Source: Tyto alba (taxonomy: Eukaryota > Chordata > Aves > Strigiformes > Tytonidae). Taken from it: DNA of 64,000 nucleotides. Location: NCBI RefSeq assembly GCF_018691265.1, contig NW_024881321.1, positions 16,076,698 to 16,140,697 on the forward strand, written 5' to 3'. The notes beneath the pieces are model-generated. The model saw only the letters and a list, made by a program, of their open reading frames with translations. It did no database searches and had not been told where the DNA came from. Of this stretch, positions 11,321-25,766 are shown in pieces (position 1 is the stretch's first letter; each line of letters opens with the position of its first letter). The translations under genes and the position numbers were made by a program.

Positions 11321-14300
11321 TATGTTTTTTCAATAAAAGATGTTAGTAAAGGAATTAAAAAATTAGCCTAGACATTTTATGCATTAAATACATTTATTCA
11401 TTTAAACCTTACAGCTTTTTTCCCATGTGACATACTTAGAACTTTAATGCTTTATAAAGCTATTCATTTAAATCTCTTACTGCGTGCAATTAATCTTGTC
11501 CAACAATTTAATTCAGAAAGCAAAACATCAGAAAGTAAAGTTCAATTCAACCATCACACTTCTGAAGTAATCTCCGTATTGCTGACAGTTCCTATAGACT
11601 CATCAGCAAAAGTCTGTTCAAGGTGTCTTGTAGGAGCCATATGAATTTGAATTACAGCTCAATTGAAAGCTCTCCAGGCTTTAGTAGGAACGCAGGAACA
11701 AGAAGCAGAACACTAAAAGAAAGCGTGAATGATCCTTTCCTACAAAGACCTTCTCTCTTCTGTCACTAGATTACTTTGGCCTGTTGGGTGTGTTTGTAGC
11801 TGTTAATTATGTTAATAAAGTTGCAGCCTGCTGCCTCTGCCAAATATAATCATAAGCTTTCTCCTGCCAAGTTCTAGTCTAATTTACACCATGCAACTCT
11901 ACTGAAGTCAGAATTTCGTGGGTGAGAATGAGACCAGAAGTATGCCCAATATGTGTGGCCTCTAATGCTGAAAAATGAGTGAATGGAACTGAAAACAATG
12001 ACAAAAAACATAGCATCTTCAGAAAACAATTCTGTTTTAAAAGCAAATTGCCGGAGAGAGCTGTCATATATCATGACATATTTTCAAAATGTGTATGAAT
12101 TACCAGTGGGCACTAAATCACATCCAGGGTTTCTGCCTTCCAACAAATAGTATTCCCCAACTTAAAGCAGATTTCTTAAAACTTTCTGTTTTAATGGCAT
12201 GAGCAGCTTACAATACACTCTATTTGTGAAGGAAAAAAGAGAAGGACCTATGAGTGTAATTTTTTCAGCCTCAAATATGTCTCAAAATACACATCTTTGA
12301 ATTGTGTGCCTAAATTTGGTCCTGGGACAACTTACAAAATTATTTAAGTAATTGATCTTAATCCACTTTTAACTTCCTTCACATAACTATGCTTAACAGT
12401 AATTATAATTCCTAGTAGTTATTCCAATAAATAATTAATAACTTCCTTAACATAACTATTACCTTCCTTTATATATACACCATATATATATGTATTTATG
12501 GATACATAAAAAATCCTATAACATATTTTCACAACCTCTTTCTTTAGGACTTTGAGAACATTTTCAAGATACCTTACCTTTGTTATCACAGAACAGGCAG
12601 AAAACCAAAATATAACTGTCATCTGTGTGCTACATTTAATTTCATATATTTGCTGGAAAGTTCATTCTGAAAAAATGCTTTATTCATTGCATGAGAGGAG
12701 GTCCAAATCTCATCTAAATTCTGAAAGAACTCTTTTCATTATTTAAAATTAATGCATAATCTTTTTTTCTTAAAGTTTATTTCAATGTTACTGACTTGAA
12801 ATAATTAATGTCTTTTCTGGACTTAATTCCAGATTTCATATTGAGGTTCATACTTGGGCAAAATTCTTACTAGAATCTGAAAAACTCTGTCTGAAAAAGA
12901 AAGGGAGGCTTACCTCCTAGGACTTGACCCCGATCACTGTAGATTATTGCACTGGTTTCATGGATTTCAGCAGTTCAGGTACAAGGTTCTGGTAGCTTAT
13001 TATGCTGCTGCTCAGTTATTTCAAATGAAATAGGATCCTAACCTTAGTCTCTGATCTAATGGGTGTTTTATATAGTGTGATACAGAAAACAAGAAGGGGA
13101 AAGCAATCTGCAGGAGGACAGAGGTCTGATTACCTAGACTGGATTGCAGAAAGGGGAACTTCAGAGTACACTGCAATGTTCTGTTAAAATATACTGAGTT
13201 TCATTAGTAGCCTTCGTTATGTATAACATAGGCCTGGAATCTCTCAGTTATCCGGAAGCCTTATTTATGTTAAGCTGCCCGGATTGATGCAATACAACAA
13301 TATTGATATATTCTAAAAATTTCATTACCTGTTGTTCTGGGATAAACAAGAAATTCTTGTCTGGCCCTTCTAGTTGTATTTTCCTGCTCAACTTGAGCGG
13401 TGCAGCATACATTGCTCATCCAGATCATTTTTTAACATATTTAAAAGGGCTGTTATTAAAGGAGTCATGTAAAAAAAAAGTTAAACAACTTATTGCACTT
13501 TAAATATTGTTAAAGAAGGAATGGTTAGAAAAATTCCTCCATGTGATCTGGTTTAGACTGGTGGAACTAAAATGAAATTGCCAGTCTTGCACTGGGAGAA
13601 TACCAGTGTATGTGAGGCTCAAACCATCTGTTGTTCATCAGAATAATCCAACCTTTTTCCTGTAACTACTCCTAAATTGCAATATGAATTTTGAGGTCTG
13701 AGTATTGCATTTAAAATAAACAAGCAAAACAGCTAAATTTCCACAGCAATCTTCAAATCTAAAAATCTTTTTACTTACAATGTGTCCCCACAATTAATAA
13801 CACTGTTGCAGAAATAAAACACTGACCTAGAAAGAAGTAATGTCTTTTTTTTTTTTTTTTAGAAGTAGATAAAACTTAATATTAAGACTATATTTTTTGA
13901 ATGAGAACTACCTGAAGGTTCAATGATGCTGCAAAAAAATGTGTAAATGTAATTATTTTATCACTAATATTTGCCATTTATGTAACTTACATTCCATGAA
14001 ATTATTCTTTATTGTAGATTTATTCCTTTGTACTCAAGAGTAAAAAGTGAAACCATAAAGTACATTTCAAATACCACAAAAAAATAATGTTAAAGCTTAG
14101 CAGGATTTTGTAAGCTGTGAATTTATTATTGGCTTGGTGCAATTGTGACAGAATTAAACAATATATACTGCATAACTGCCTGGCTATATTGTACTTTTCA
14201 GCAACAGTTTAAAATCTTACTGGAATGCATACAGCATCACTACAATACAATTAAGAGAGAACATTCTTTCTTAAACAACAGTCATCTTTTCAAAGCAATA

Positions 14301-14365
14301 GATTCTCAGTTCTCATTCAGTCTGTTGCATTATTCATTTCATGTGCAACCTCATGCTGGACCATA

Positions 14366-14460
14366 AATTGTTACTTTATCTAATCAAAGGCGACTTAACT
14401 CCACAGAAGGTCAAAGGTTTAATTTTGTGAAGTATTATCTTACGCTATGAGTTTAACGGA
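14366..14460. promoter_or_regulatory. Candidate intronic element with two TCAAAGG sites and a DR1-like site
   Basis: TCAAAGG, the TCF/LEF core, occurs at 14394-14400 and 14411-14417. The second lies within AGGTCAAAGGTTT (14408-14420), which has the layout of a DR1 nuclear-receptor site (two AGGTCA-like halves, one base apart). The evidence is motif content only. Confidence 0.3.
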
Positions 14461-14837
14461 AAAATAGAAGAAGAAAAACAGCCAAGAAACTGGTAATAAA
14501 TGAACCTTTATTGCCTCAGGCATTGGCCTAGTTAATAAACTTTCATTGAAGGTTTCTTTCAACTGTTATGGACAATGAGGTAAAAAAAATCTTAAATTAC
14601 AGCCATGTGTGACTTTTAAAGCAGGCATTCTTTTTTATCTCAACCTCCCCAGCTTAGGAAAAAGACAAAGAGATTGTCTTCAATTTCTTAACCAAAAATG
14701 TATGCTTCTAAACAGATGAAAAAGTGCAGATCAACCTTTTTAAAAGCAGAGGTCAGCTTTGAACAATGTAAAAAAATACTTTTCCTTAAGTGTTGAATCT
14801 TGATTCACAATCTCTTTAACCGAATAGTATGCAATTC

Positions 14838-14861
14838 AAAAAAAAAAAAAAAAAAAAAAAA
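14838..14861 (+). repeat. A24 homopolymer
   Basis: Uninterrupted run of 24 A. It is flanked by unique AT-rich sequence with no recognised retrocopy. Confidence 0.97.
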
Positions 14862-16640
14862 GAAGTATGTGGGAAGGGAAAATATATATACTAACAATAT
14901 ATTATGCTAACAATGATGCTTGGTTCCTAACAGACTTTGTGGTTTACATTTGCATTGCTAGAGTGCAATAATGGCTCTTGTTTAATAGAATGACTTATTA
15001 TGGGAACAACTTCCCTGCACTTTTTGCACACAGAAGTTCCTTTCTTCTTTTTGTGTGTATTATCTCATGTTCTCACAACACTATTCTCACTGTTACTAGA
15101 AATTAAAAGGTTTAACATAATGACAGTTACTGGTAGTTATTGGTATTCCATTAATTTTCTTGATTTAACATTCTTAGATTTGACTAAATACCATGCCTTT
15201 TACTGACGTATTCTTTGAGTCCAGTTTAGAGAAGTGTATTTCAGTCTAAGTTATGCAGTCAAAAACAATAAGAAAATCAGTAGTACTTAATAAAACCTTA
15301 GCCTTTAACTTTAGTTTAATTTATAACTAGACAGACACAATTAATTAATTGTAACACTGCTACAATTCAAAAATACTGAAAGGACGTGTTCATGCCTGTA
15401 ACAGCAGTAATGTAGCTAAATACTCATAATCTTTCAACCAGCAGGAGCTTTTGTAGTTTTTTTTTATAAACCTAATCCACAGCTTGACACAGATCCTGGG
15501 GTAATGGCACACAGTTCTTTGATTAAACTAATATCTAAACACTGTTGAGGCAGCCTGATGGCCCTGTGGAAGTACGTCTCCCTACAACTTCTGGGCTCAG
15601 CCTTGCAAACAGAATTACCAAATTCTTTCCAATAGACCCACTGTAGTCCAAATGCCTAATCATGTGTGTGAAATTTAACTTACTCATGTGTGTATTTGTG
15701 GCATCAGAACAAGTTCAGAATAAAATAAGATTTTAGCTGTGGACTGCAACAGTGCAGTTTTAGTTTTTACAGCCTTTTTGTGGGATGGATGTGCCCATGG
15801 AGAAGCCTGTTCTCCACACTGGGTCCACACACTGAAGAAACAGCCCACCAACATTTACTCAACGTGGTATTTGTGGCCTTTATGGCTTTCATCCCAAAGA
15901 AACATTTTTGCCCAAAGAAAGCAAGCTTAGATTCTCACTTTCGGTGTACAAGAATACTCAGCTACAGACTTATTTCAGGCTCCTGCCTTTTCCAAGAAAT
16001 GAGAACAGCATTATTCCCACTCATGAAAAGAGAAGGAAAAGAATGCAGGGCTTTAGCTGAAAAGAACTGCCTTCCCTAACTAAGATGAAATATTATCGTA
16101 GCTGATCATTAGTTTATGTTCAGTAGACCTTTAAAATATAAACTACTATTTCAAGATATTTTAAAGAAAGTTTTCACAGGATTATTCATTAACAGTGTAA
16201 GAATATGCTAAGTGTATAAATAAAAATTAAAACACCTTTAAAGAATAATATTGACTGGTTTGTCATATTTAGCTTTAAAGTACATATTGTTTCCCAAACC
16301 CCCAAAAAAAGAAAACAGAAACTTTTAAATTACAATACATACTGACAAATTCTGTAATACTCTTCTGATTGCCTCTCTGTGTTTGCAGTGTGCAAAGAAG
16401 GTTGCACCAAGCATTATAATGACAGAAGTCAATATAACACTGGAAAAAGTCCCAGAAATCCACTAGTTATTTCAAGGCATATGTATCATTGTTTTAACAC
16501 AGAAAGTTGAGTAAGAGAATTTTCACGTTTCAAAATGTAAAGAATTCACCTGTAAGGCTCAGGAGAGTCCTCTCTCCTCCTCCATTCCTCTATTCACTTG
16601 AAGTATTGTAACTTCAAGAGCTGCACTGTGGCTTTGGGGC

Positions 16641-16682
16641 TTTTTTTTTTTTTCTTTTTTTTTTTTTTTTCTTTTCTTTTTT
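16641..16682 (+). repeat. T-rich tract with three C interruptions
   Basis: T13, C, T16, C, T4, C, T6 in 42 bases. In the DACH1 transcript this is an A-rich segment. Confidence 0.95.
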
Positions 16683-18392
16683 AAGTTTCGTCAGATCCAT
16701 TATGCATTATGCTGCGCCAGAGGCAAGACATGGGGCTAAATGTACTATTACAGCACAGTGATAGCAGAGTATTGTACTGTGATGCAGAACTGTGATACTG
16801 TACAAAGCAGCTGTGATAATGACTTATGGGGAACACTGTGTAGCCCTGCTTTCAGATGAAAAGGCAGTCAGTCAATTCTTACAAACAGCCCTCTCTCTCA
16901 CACCTATATGCTCTACTTGTTGCACTAGGTAACAGAACACTAAATCCCATGGGGAGCACCCTGAGTGCTGACCAAGGGACTAGACAAATCACACTGGTGT
17001 CCTCTTACATTTCAAGGTACCCATATCTCTTTCCAATACAAACTATGGCATGACAGTGGGATAATGTGCCATTGTGTCTTGTCCTAGCAGTCAATCAAAG
17101 CATCACCAAATTAACACCCAAATCAAGGGAGTTCTCTCAAGCCCACAGTGTTATCACAAAGTAACAACTCTGAATACTTTTGTTTTGTACCTCAGAATTG
17201 CCTGGTATTCAAAAAGTGAACATCTGAAGACTGTTAATAAAATTAAATGAGAAAATGTGGTATTTATAATGCATACATAATTACTGTATTTGGTTATAAT
17301 ATGAAAACAAACATGCAGTAACTTTTCTACAGTTCCTACCATATCGATGTAATTGCAGTCTACATTATGAAAACCTGCAGACATTCATAAATTCAGATTT
17401 ACATGTGTGACCATACATGCTTCCAAAAGGCATAATCTTTGAATTAGTACCACTGTCTACCTCATTACGGGCAAATTTTCAAAGTTCACCAAATATGCAA
17501 GCATAAGAGGGTCCCAATATTGTTTTTGTCAGAAACACAAGAAATCATCATGATATCATGTGTAAATGACACGTTATATGTACATTGCTAGCAATACTTT
17601 GTAGAAGATAAAATTTTATGTCACCATGTTCCTCTCAAGTAGGTAGTGTCAGTCAGTAGACAAAATATGACAACACTTATTTCACAGATTCCCCATTCTG
17701 TGGGGAAAACTAGATTATAATTTGCAGAAGATAATTTTATTTGTCTTTTCTTCAGCCATTAATAAACAGGTTATCAACAGATTAGGGTCTTCATAGATCT
17801 ACCTGCTACTAGAAATCGCCTTCCTCCATCTTGTCAACATTTGCACAAGAATGAGATGGGATGTGCATTTTATAATTTCTCATTCCTCTGGGCTATAAGC
17901 TTCTTTCTTATAATTCCTAAATTCTAAATTTTCAATTTATCTGACATTCAGATTGGCAAAATGGACTGCACATTTAGTACAAAGTGAGTAATAGAAATAA
18001 CTGACAAAAATTTAATTAGTGTCCAGATAATAACTCACCTTTTTTATCTCAATCATGAGTAATCTAAATTCAACCAACTGCAAAATACAATCTCAATACT
18101 TAGCAATGAGAGTATCAACACTCATCAACACAATGAGGGAATGTCCTTAATTTTTCAAATAAAAATATTTGTAGCCTGTACAGTGTATGTGTATTTCTTT
18201 GGTATTTTCTAGACATTACTAGTCTTTAACACTGTAACTTCTAGACTAAAATTTTCAGTATGAATGATTTGAAAAAATGGAACAGGAGCGTTGTTATTAC
18301 TTTATCGTAGAAATCAGACCACCATTCTAGTGATCTGATACTAATGTTAACGGGAAGTCACACAGAAAGCTAATAAGATTGCACGTATAAAG

Positions 18393-18410
18393 TGTTGATT
18401 ATAATCAACA
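18393..18410. repeat. Perfect 18-bp palindrome
   Basis: tgttgattataatcaaca is its own reverse complement. It contains two inverted GATTA/TAATC half-sites, the core preferred by bicoid/OTX/PITX-class homeodomains (K50). Confidence 0.95.
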
Positions 18411-19537
18411 TTTGTCACTATATAGCCCAAAGAATTTGGTGGCCATTTCCAAAAGTGAAGAACATATAAGCAGTGAAAAATGCCACATGGACAGCTAACA
18501 TGCAGAACTCGACACTTTGTTTAACATGTATAAAATTCAGAGGAAAGGAGGAAATGACTGAGTTTGTTGCAACTTCTTACACTGAACGGCTGGGTTTCTT
18601 TAGAATTTAATTCTTAATCACTAGATAAGACATGTTGAAACACATCCTTACTTTTGGAAACACAGGAATTACTTTTTAAAAGGATATAGACCTATTGTTG
18701 GATTTAATTTTGTGATGCACTTACAGCTAATAAAATTAAGGAAATATTTTCTGCCAGTGGTTTGAGGAGTTTATAAGACATTTCTAGTGTTCTCTTTGTT
18801 CTGTTCTGTTCTTTAATTGGATGCATTAGTCACATGGTATATTTCTTTGCAAGCTTGAAAAAGAGTAGTTCCTCCATCTATCAAAACAGATTTTCAATGG
18901 CAGTAACAGGCCACTGGAGAACTCTGTTTTATCCATGCTGCATGCCAACCAATGAGTGGTATAGAGTGAGGTTTCACATAATAAAGGCCAATGAATCAAC
19001 ATGATTCTGTCCTTCCAGAAACAATATTTAATAAAGATGCCATATCATCTACAGAGACATTCATATATGCACAATGTAGTATCATGATCAAATCTGAAGA
19101 GTGTACATGCATTTGTATTTACATTTTTCTCTCTTCGCTGCCGACATCCTGCCCCTCTCAACTACAGAAAACACATTTCAAAAATGGCACCATAGCATTG
19201 TCTCAAACGACCATGTTTTTAAAGAACAATACTTACAAGTAGGATTTTTTCTATTCTCACATCTTTTGTAAGGAAGCTTACATTGCAGGACAACTTCAGG
19301 GAAATTTAGTGAAATGTTTGACTTTCGTTGGAAACTGCTACCGTTCAAGCATAAGTGATTGATATTCCTCATATGAAAAAGCATGAAATACAAAATGAGT
19401 TATAAAATGGCTTCAGTGCATGGAAAAAAGATTGCCTCCTACGATGTTGATGATATACAGGAATTTTGGATGGATTCCTACTTTCAATCTCCTAAATGAA
19501 CAGTTTGTTGACATTTCTACACTAAACTAACAGAACA

Positions 19538-20159
19538 CCAGAAAACCAACTGTATCCTGGGCTGCATCAAAAGAAGCATGGCCAACAGGTTCAGGGAGGT
19601 GATTCTTCCTCTCTACTCCTCTTGTGAGATCCCACCTGGAGTACTGCATTCAGCTCTGGGATCTGCAGCACTGGAAAGACATGGACCTGATGGTGCGAGT
19701 CCAGAGGAGGGCCACAAAAATGATCAGAGGTCTGAACACCTCTCCTATGAGGAAAAGCTAAAAGAGTTGGAGTTGTTCAGCCTAGAGGAGAGAAGGCTCG
19801 AGGAAGCCCTTATTGAAGCCATTCAATACTTAAAGGGGGTCTATAAGAAAGTGGAGACAGAGACTTTTTACCAGGGCCTGTAGTGACAGGACAAGGGGCA
19901 ATAGTTTTAAACAGAAAGTGAGTATATTTAGATTGGATATAAGGAAGAAATTTTTTACAATGGGTGTGGTGAGACACTGGAACAGGTTGCCCAGAGAAGC
20001 TGTGAATGCTCCATCACTGGGAACAAGTGTTCAAGGCCAGGTTGAATGGGGCTTGGAGAAACTCGATCTAATGGAAGATGTCCTTTCCCATGGCAGGGAA
20101 GATGGACTAGATGATCATTAAAGGTCCTTTTCAACCCAAACCATTCTATGATTCTATGA
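19538..20159 (+). mobile_element. CR1 non-LTR retrotransposon fragment, 3' end, degenerate
   Basis: 5'-truncated CR1 in antisense orientation to DACH1. From about 19627 one frame reads VRSHLEYCIQLW and continues to QRRATKMIRGL, the C-terminal part of CR1 ORF2. A one-base loss near 19731 moves the family sequence to another frame (EHLSYEEKLKELELFSLEERR). Farther on, at about 19924-20020, [20 protein letters not shown] is the familiar ORF2 C-terminus. The 3' UTR ends in two ATTCTATG octamers at 20143-20158, the avian CR1 tail. The 5' edge is approximate. It is a dead copy: truncated, frameshifted and interrupted. Confidence 0.95.
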
Positions 20160-20341
20160 AATATCAACTTTATAAATACAATCAAGTATATTTTGCATAC
20201 AATTGCAGCATCAACTCACCTCAGTCTTACCCTTTTAGCAAAGAGATCTTTTAACCAGTGTTTTTATTTCAAGGTACCATATAAACACCAAAAAATTAAA
20301 TTTTAGTCCAATTCAAAGATCCTACCTTTGTGCTGTCTCTC

Positions 20342-20414
20342 CACTAGCACTGACTGTTTCACACTCAAAGTTTCACTAGCATTGAGTCTTTCACTAGCAC
20401 TGAGTGTTTCACAC
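20342..20414 (+). repeat. Small degenerate tandem repeat (TCACTAGCACTGAGTGTT-like)
   Basis: Three related units carry a CACTAGCA(C/T)TGA(C/G)T core at about 20342, 20374 and 20392, spaced unevenly (about 32 and 18 bases). It lies 180 bp past the end of the 19.5 kb CR1. Confidence 0.8.
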
Positions 20415-23400
20415 AAGCGTTAACAGAAGCAGTAATATCTGTGGAATGTCGTTAGCATAAAACATTTCATCATGTATTTACTTTCTTTTTCTCATCCTAC
20501 GTGTTCGTAGAAAAGGCCCAGATGCAAAATTATGGAAGATATTTTTTCTAGCAGTAGGATCTGGCTTTTTGACAAATTCTATAAACAGTTATTTTGGCAG
20601 CTTTAGAGATGCCCCTAGGTCAGTCACTTGGTTAAGACAGCTGATGGCCTGTCTGATTCTCCTGTCTGCCATTTTCTTATGATTTATCTTCAGTTAGTTG
20701 TAAATTAAATCCAAACAGATCACTACCCCACACCTACAAGACTTCTGCCTAACCACATGTACCAAGCATCCCTTCCACAGAAACCCTTAGTTGGTAGCAA
20801 GAAGAATCTGAAAAGAGACACTGAAAGAAAATATCTGAATAACTGAATGAGTTTTGAAGTAGTTCACCCTTTTAGTAAAAAATATGATTGTTCTAACAAA
20901 AGTATAGAAGAAATTAGAGGCTCTTGAATTTTAATTCTGATATTACCAGAAGGTATCAGATATGTCATCTACATTTTAATTTTATTCCCATCTACCTATT
21001 AGATGGAGATAATACTTCCTTACCTTACAGAAGAATTATTAATATAAATCAGCCAAGAGTTATACAAAGCTATAAAAATAAAGTGCCAAGCATGTATTAA
21101 TATTGTTATCAGCCCTGGTTCTAAATCTAAAAAGTCAAAGTCAGTCCATAAAATGCAAAATAAACTTGCCAAAGAAGTGAGGGCAGCAGTTCAGTGTAAA
21201 GCATACATGGGTCAAAATCCACAAAATATCTATGAAAGTGAAATGTTGCTTTCAAATTTGCCATGTACCTTAAAAGGTCACAAAACACTTTTGAGCCCAG
21301 GAGGCACTGACAAAGAATAGGAAATAAACATTTAGGATTTTTATTAGCTTAGCTAGAGTGTTTTCCATAAAATCATCAAATTAACAGATACAAGATTTTT
21401 TATCATTTTGAAATTCAAGTTACTATATGGTCAATTCAAATTCTGAAGCAGGGAGGGAATAAGATCAATGGTTTAGCAGTTTTCCAAAAAGGATCAAAAC
21501 GCTTCTCAATTTTGGATGATTTGCAAAAAAATTTAATTCTATTAAATTTGTAAAATTGGATGATTTGTAAATAATCTTATTTCCATGAAAGCTACTTAGG
21601 GATTTATTAACATAAAAGAAAGTTTAAAAAATCGCCATCCTTCTGTTACTACCTGAGCTAGTTAAATGTGAAATGTACTCTTTCTAAATCACTGACAATC
21701 AAGAGAGGGAATATAATGATTATACCTCATGTTTGTAAAATATGACTGGTTATTTTTTTGTTGACTGTAAAGGAAGTTGTATTCTGCAAAACAGGATATT
21801 AAGGATTAAAAAAATATACTTCCAAACTAATTGTATCATAAAGCCATCAGATATTTTAAAAATTGGCCTGAAAAGAAAGAGGAACAATATGATTATCTAA
21901 CAATCTTTCCAGCATTTACAAACAGGAAAAAACAGGTGTATATTTGACAATTATTACAACAGGTTACCTGTTCAAGGATACAGTAAGAAAACACATAATT
22001 TTTTATCTCTACATTAATTTGGGGTTAAGAACATATTCTGTAAAAGTGCATTCTCAACTTTGTTTCTAATCCAAAATGAAGTGTACACACACAACAAGGA
22101 GGAAATTAATGTTTGTTTTAAACGGAGAAGTATTAATGTTGGGGAAAATCTCATGAAAAAGTCCATCTAGCATAAGTTAATGTATTAAAGGCTTACATGA
22201 ACAACCGCCTCTTCAGTTGTTGATGTGTTTTTCCAGACTAATTGGTTCAGTCAGTCCTGGAACAGACTTGTTCCTCTAAAATACCTTTATGGATAATATC
22301 TGACAACTATAGGAACACTAATTAAGTTTAAGACAAAACTGTGTATTCTTTTTGTTCAAATGAATCAGTCCCAGCAGGTCAAGTACTGCAGACCACAGAG
22401 TAAAATGCAAAGAATATCTTCTTTGAAATACTATTGCCTAATTGAAATATGCAGGTATCTTTCCATTTTCTGAGAGCTTCACTGGTAGCCAAACAGAGAC
22501 TTTAGGTCAGGCTCAGCACTGCCTTAAAGCAGAGTGGTTTCAATATAGAATTATTTCTATTTCAAATTGTAAAATATGGCTAAAAGAACTAAGAATTCAA
22601 TTTATTATTTCTAGTTTTCAGGGTATCATCTGTGGATATATTTTGAAACCCTGAACAAATAAATATCATTAAACAGCACATACTATCTTCAACAGCCCTA
22701 GAGGAGAAAGACGTGACAACTAATTTTGCAGGTCGCGGTTTGCAAATACAGGCTGTTCTGCCTGGGGTAAGTGAGAGGTGAAACCATGAACTATAGCTCA
22801 GGTACTCTAATTCCTAAAACATGAAATATCGTGTATGCACTTAATCTGGTAAACATAACGACTACTAGTTTTCTTGTTTTGTTTATTTTTTTTTTTAATA
22901 ATATACTACATATTTATAATGTGGGTTTTTTAAAATAATATAATATGTATCTTGCAGTTTTAGTATTATTCCTGCTGTATCATTTCTGCACTGATTGCAC
23001 TCCTATCTTATGCATCTGGAAGCAGTTTCTTCTTTATTTTTGTTTGTATTATTATTTGCACCTTCGGTCTTCCTATGCATTCTTAACTGCATCAAATAAG
23101 ACAAATATTGGAGAGAAATTGAAATAATATGATAAAATGTCCAAAATGTATTTTGGTAAGATCAGTATATTTTTACCAATATTCCAACTTTATTTTCAGC
23201 AACCTTGTACTTTTAAAGCTAACTATTTTGAGGATGTTTGAATTTCCTACTGAACTATATTTAAAAGAAAAAGACAATTCCACCAGATAAAGAATTCTGA
23301 TAATAAGTATTTATCCTGTGTATTTCTGTTGAGTTACATGGTACGCTCCTGTGTAGTTCTAGAAAGTAATATAAAGCCAACGCAGATGAGAGAGATATTT

Positions 23401-25359
23401 GAATTTGTAGTTCAGAAGCTGCTGACATTAGGCATTAGACCATAAGTAGGTCAAAATAAACACTTAACATTCAAATTTAAATATAATATTGTGTAATACA
23501 ATAAGATCTATAGAGTCATAATGTCTGAATATATTAGGTATGATGATAATACTTCTATTGATTTCAGTCCGTTAAGATAATGAAACTAGATTACACAAAT
23601 CAATTCTTGGAATACAACACAAATGCATATAATATTTCCTTTACACTTTCAAAATAGGTTTTTCAAGTGAGATTGACTGTATCTATTTTAGACTTTAACT
23701 AAAAACAAGTGTTAATTTTCTCAACCTCACCTAAAAAAAGGCTTATAGTAGTCTTTCTGTTATCTTATGCTTGTCAAGCTTAACAGTCTTTTAGCCATTT
23801 TACAAACAGCTTTCTCCATATGATCAATTATTTAAGACTCTTGCTCTTACATCATTACATCTGCCAGGAGAGGAGGTGTTTCAATAGGAGGATCTAGCAT
23901 TAAAGATAATTAGAGAGCAGTCTGTTTCCTTTCGTGGAGGGAGGACACACAAAACACTGTAAAACACGAATGCATAGTTTCTGGTAAAGTCTTCACAGTT
24001 ATATATAACTAAATATTTCATAACTTCTCTAAGTCTAACAAAAAATAAGGCATTAGCTTTTCAGGCTGTCAGGCATGTTTTTATTTTCAGAGAGAGAAAA
24101 GTGCTCCTTTGTATATTTTAAATTATTTCTACTCCAGATGGGAATCAGACTGTAGTCTTGAAATTACACTGCTATAAAAACATTTTGAAAATTACATTTG
24201 CCCAGTATCACCATTACAGTCACTAAAATAAATAAAAAATATGGTATTTTTGAGAACATATGTTACAAAATGAGTGGTGATCCAGAACATGGAATGTAAT
24301 CAAAATCTTCAAAGCACAAAGCATGTATTCAAACCTGAAGTGTGAAGCAAAGAGGAATTTCCACTGTGAATGCAACAAGAACTGTAAATCAGTTCTTTAA
24401 AAGCGGAAGACAACAGTCTGAGCTAAGGGCTGCAGGCATCACATCCTAACTGGGTGTGCAAAATACTATAGATTTCCATCCTGGCATAGCAAGTTAAAGA
24501 TCTGACTTGGAGATTCACACTCCACTGTTGTTACCAGGAGGTAATTATACAACAGTATTTCTAATGATGGAGTCCCAAAGCAATGCTTCTCCTCTTCCCA
24601 GTGGAAAATATCTTTTGAAGCAAAGAGTGGCTGTGGGATTCAAGAGGAGGGAAAACACATACCATAAAATATAATTAAAAATTGTGGAGGCTGCCTATGA
24701 CAAGAATAACCATAAAAAACAGATACAAACCAGCTGGCTGTTAACAACTCCTGAGTTATAAAAATCTTAAACCTGCTGTAAAGCACTCAATTCGATTTAC
24801 ATAACCACAGAGCTGACATTCCTTTTAGGCTCCTCTGCTGGGGATTATTTTGACATGTTTTAAGGCAGCATAAAAAGCAACTGTGAAAGGAAGACATGTA
24901 TCATCTTACATAAAAATTCATTCTTGCCTTAAGATTAGACTTACACGCTTTAATCCCAGCATTTTTACGGAAACTGGAAAATATCTTCAATGGCTACTGG
25001 TGATTCAATTTCATAACATTATCCCTTTGGTGCTCATATTTTTGATAAAGTTGATTGTGTGTACACACAAACAAACAGAAAAAAATCTATAGAATCATAG
25101 AAGCTTAAATTTCGGTATTACTGCACAAAATATCAGCTCCACTAGAACCCACTACAGAGTGCAGCATATCTAGTCTGAGATAGATTACATTGCTTAAGAC
25201 TGTGATCGGCCTTTGCGAAACAAGAAAAGCATTTCTTAGGAACGTAATGATGCAGATAGCGTTTTACACGACTAACACAGCCTGCTGTAGGGAATTAAAA
25301 TAAACAAAATAAAATAAAATCAATCTTACATTGAGTGAAGTTTTGATGTATAAGTGCTG

Positions 25360-25520
25360 GCAGCTTACATTGCCCAGAGCACAGAATGAGTTTTGCCATT
25401 TGATAATTTGCTTGATTCACTGTGCTGCCTCATGCAGGGCATTTTATGCCTGATTTATGTTTAATCGAGTCACCTGCTTAATGTTAGGGAGGGTCACAGT
25501 TAGATAGAAGGGTTATGACC
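25360..25520. promoter_or_regulatory. Candidate intronic element (weak)
   Basis: Repeat-free block with a CACCTG E-box at 25471-25476, a TTAATCGA at 25461-25468 and a tgctgcctcatgcagg segment at 25423-25438. It is offered only because its composition differs from the surrounding A/T-run sequence. Confidence 0.2.
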
Positions 25521-25766
25521 ATATAGGGCTTTCAACATCTCCCAGTTTGACATAAGAAATGGGTGTAAGTGTTAGAGGTCAACCTTTTTCTTTTATTTTT
25601 ATTTAATGTTCTCTATGGAATATTGCATAAAACATTAATGTACCACAAAACCAATTTGATTCCCTTTAGGAACACAGTAGGCAAATATGGATTAGGAGAC
25701 TCAAAACACTGACAAAATAAAATAAAAGCTATCTGTATATATGTAGGGAGAATATGTACATTCTAT

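Noticed and set aside
15780..16079. 99-codon plus-strand frame starting MGWMCPW
   Set aside because: No recognisable motif, antisense to DACH1, and overlapped by another unrelated frame; treated as chance.
19578..20121. Open frames of 101 and 67 codons on the plus strand
   Set aside because: They are pieces of the CR1 ORF2 C-terminus (and one out-of-frame segment) in a truncated, frameshifted element, not a host gene.
25088..25105. tctatagaatcatagaag, resembling the complement of a CR1 tail
   Set aside because: Only about 15 bases match and the following sequence does not continue as CR1 3' UTR.
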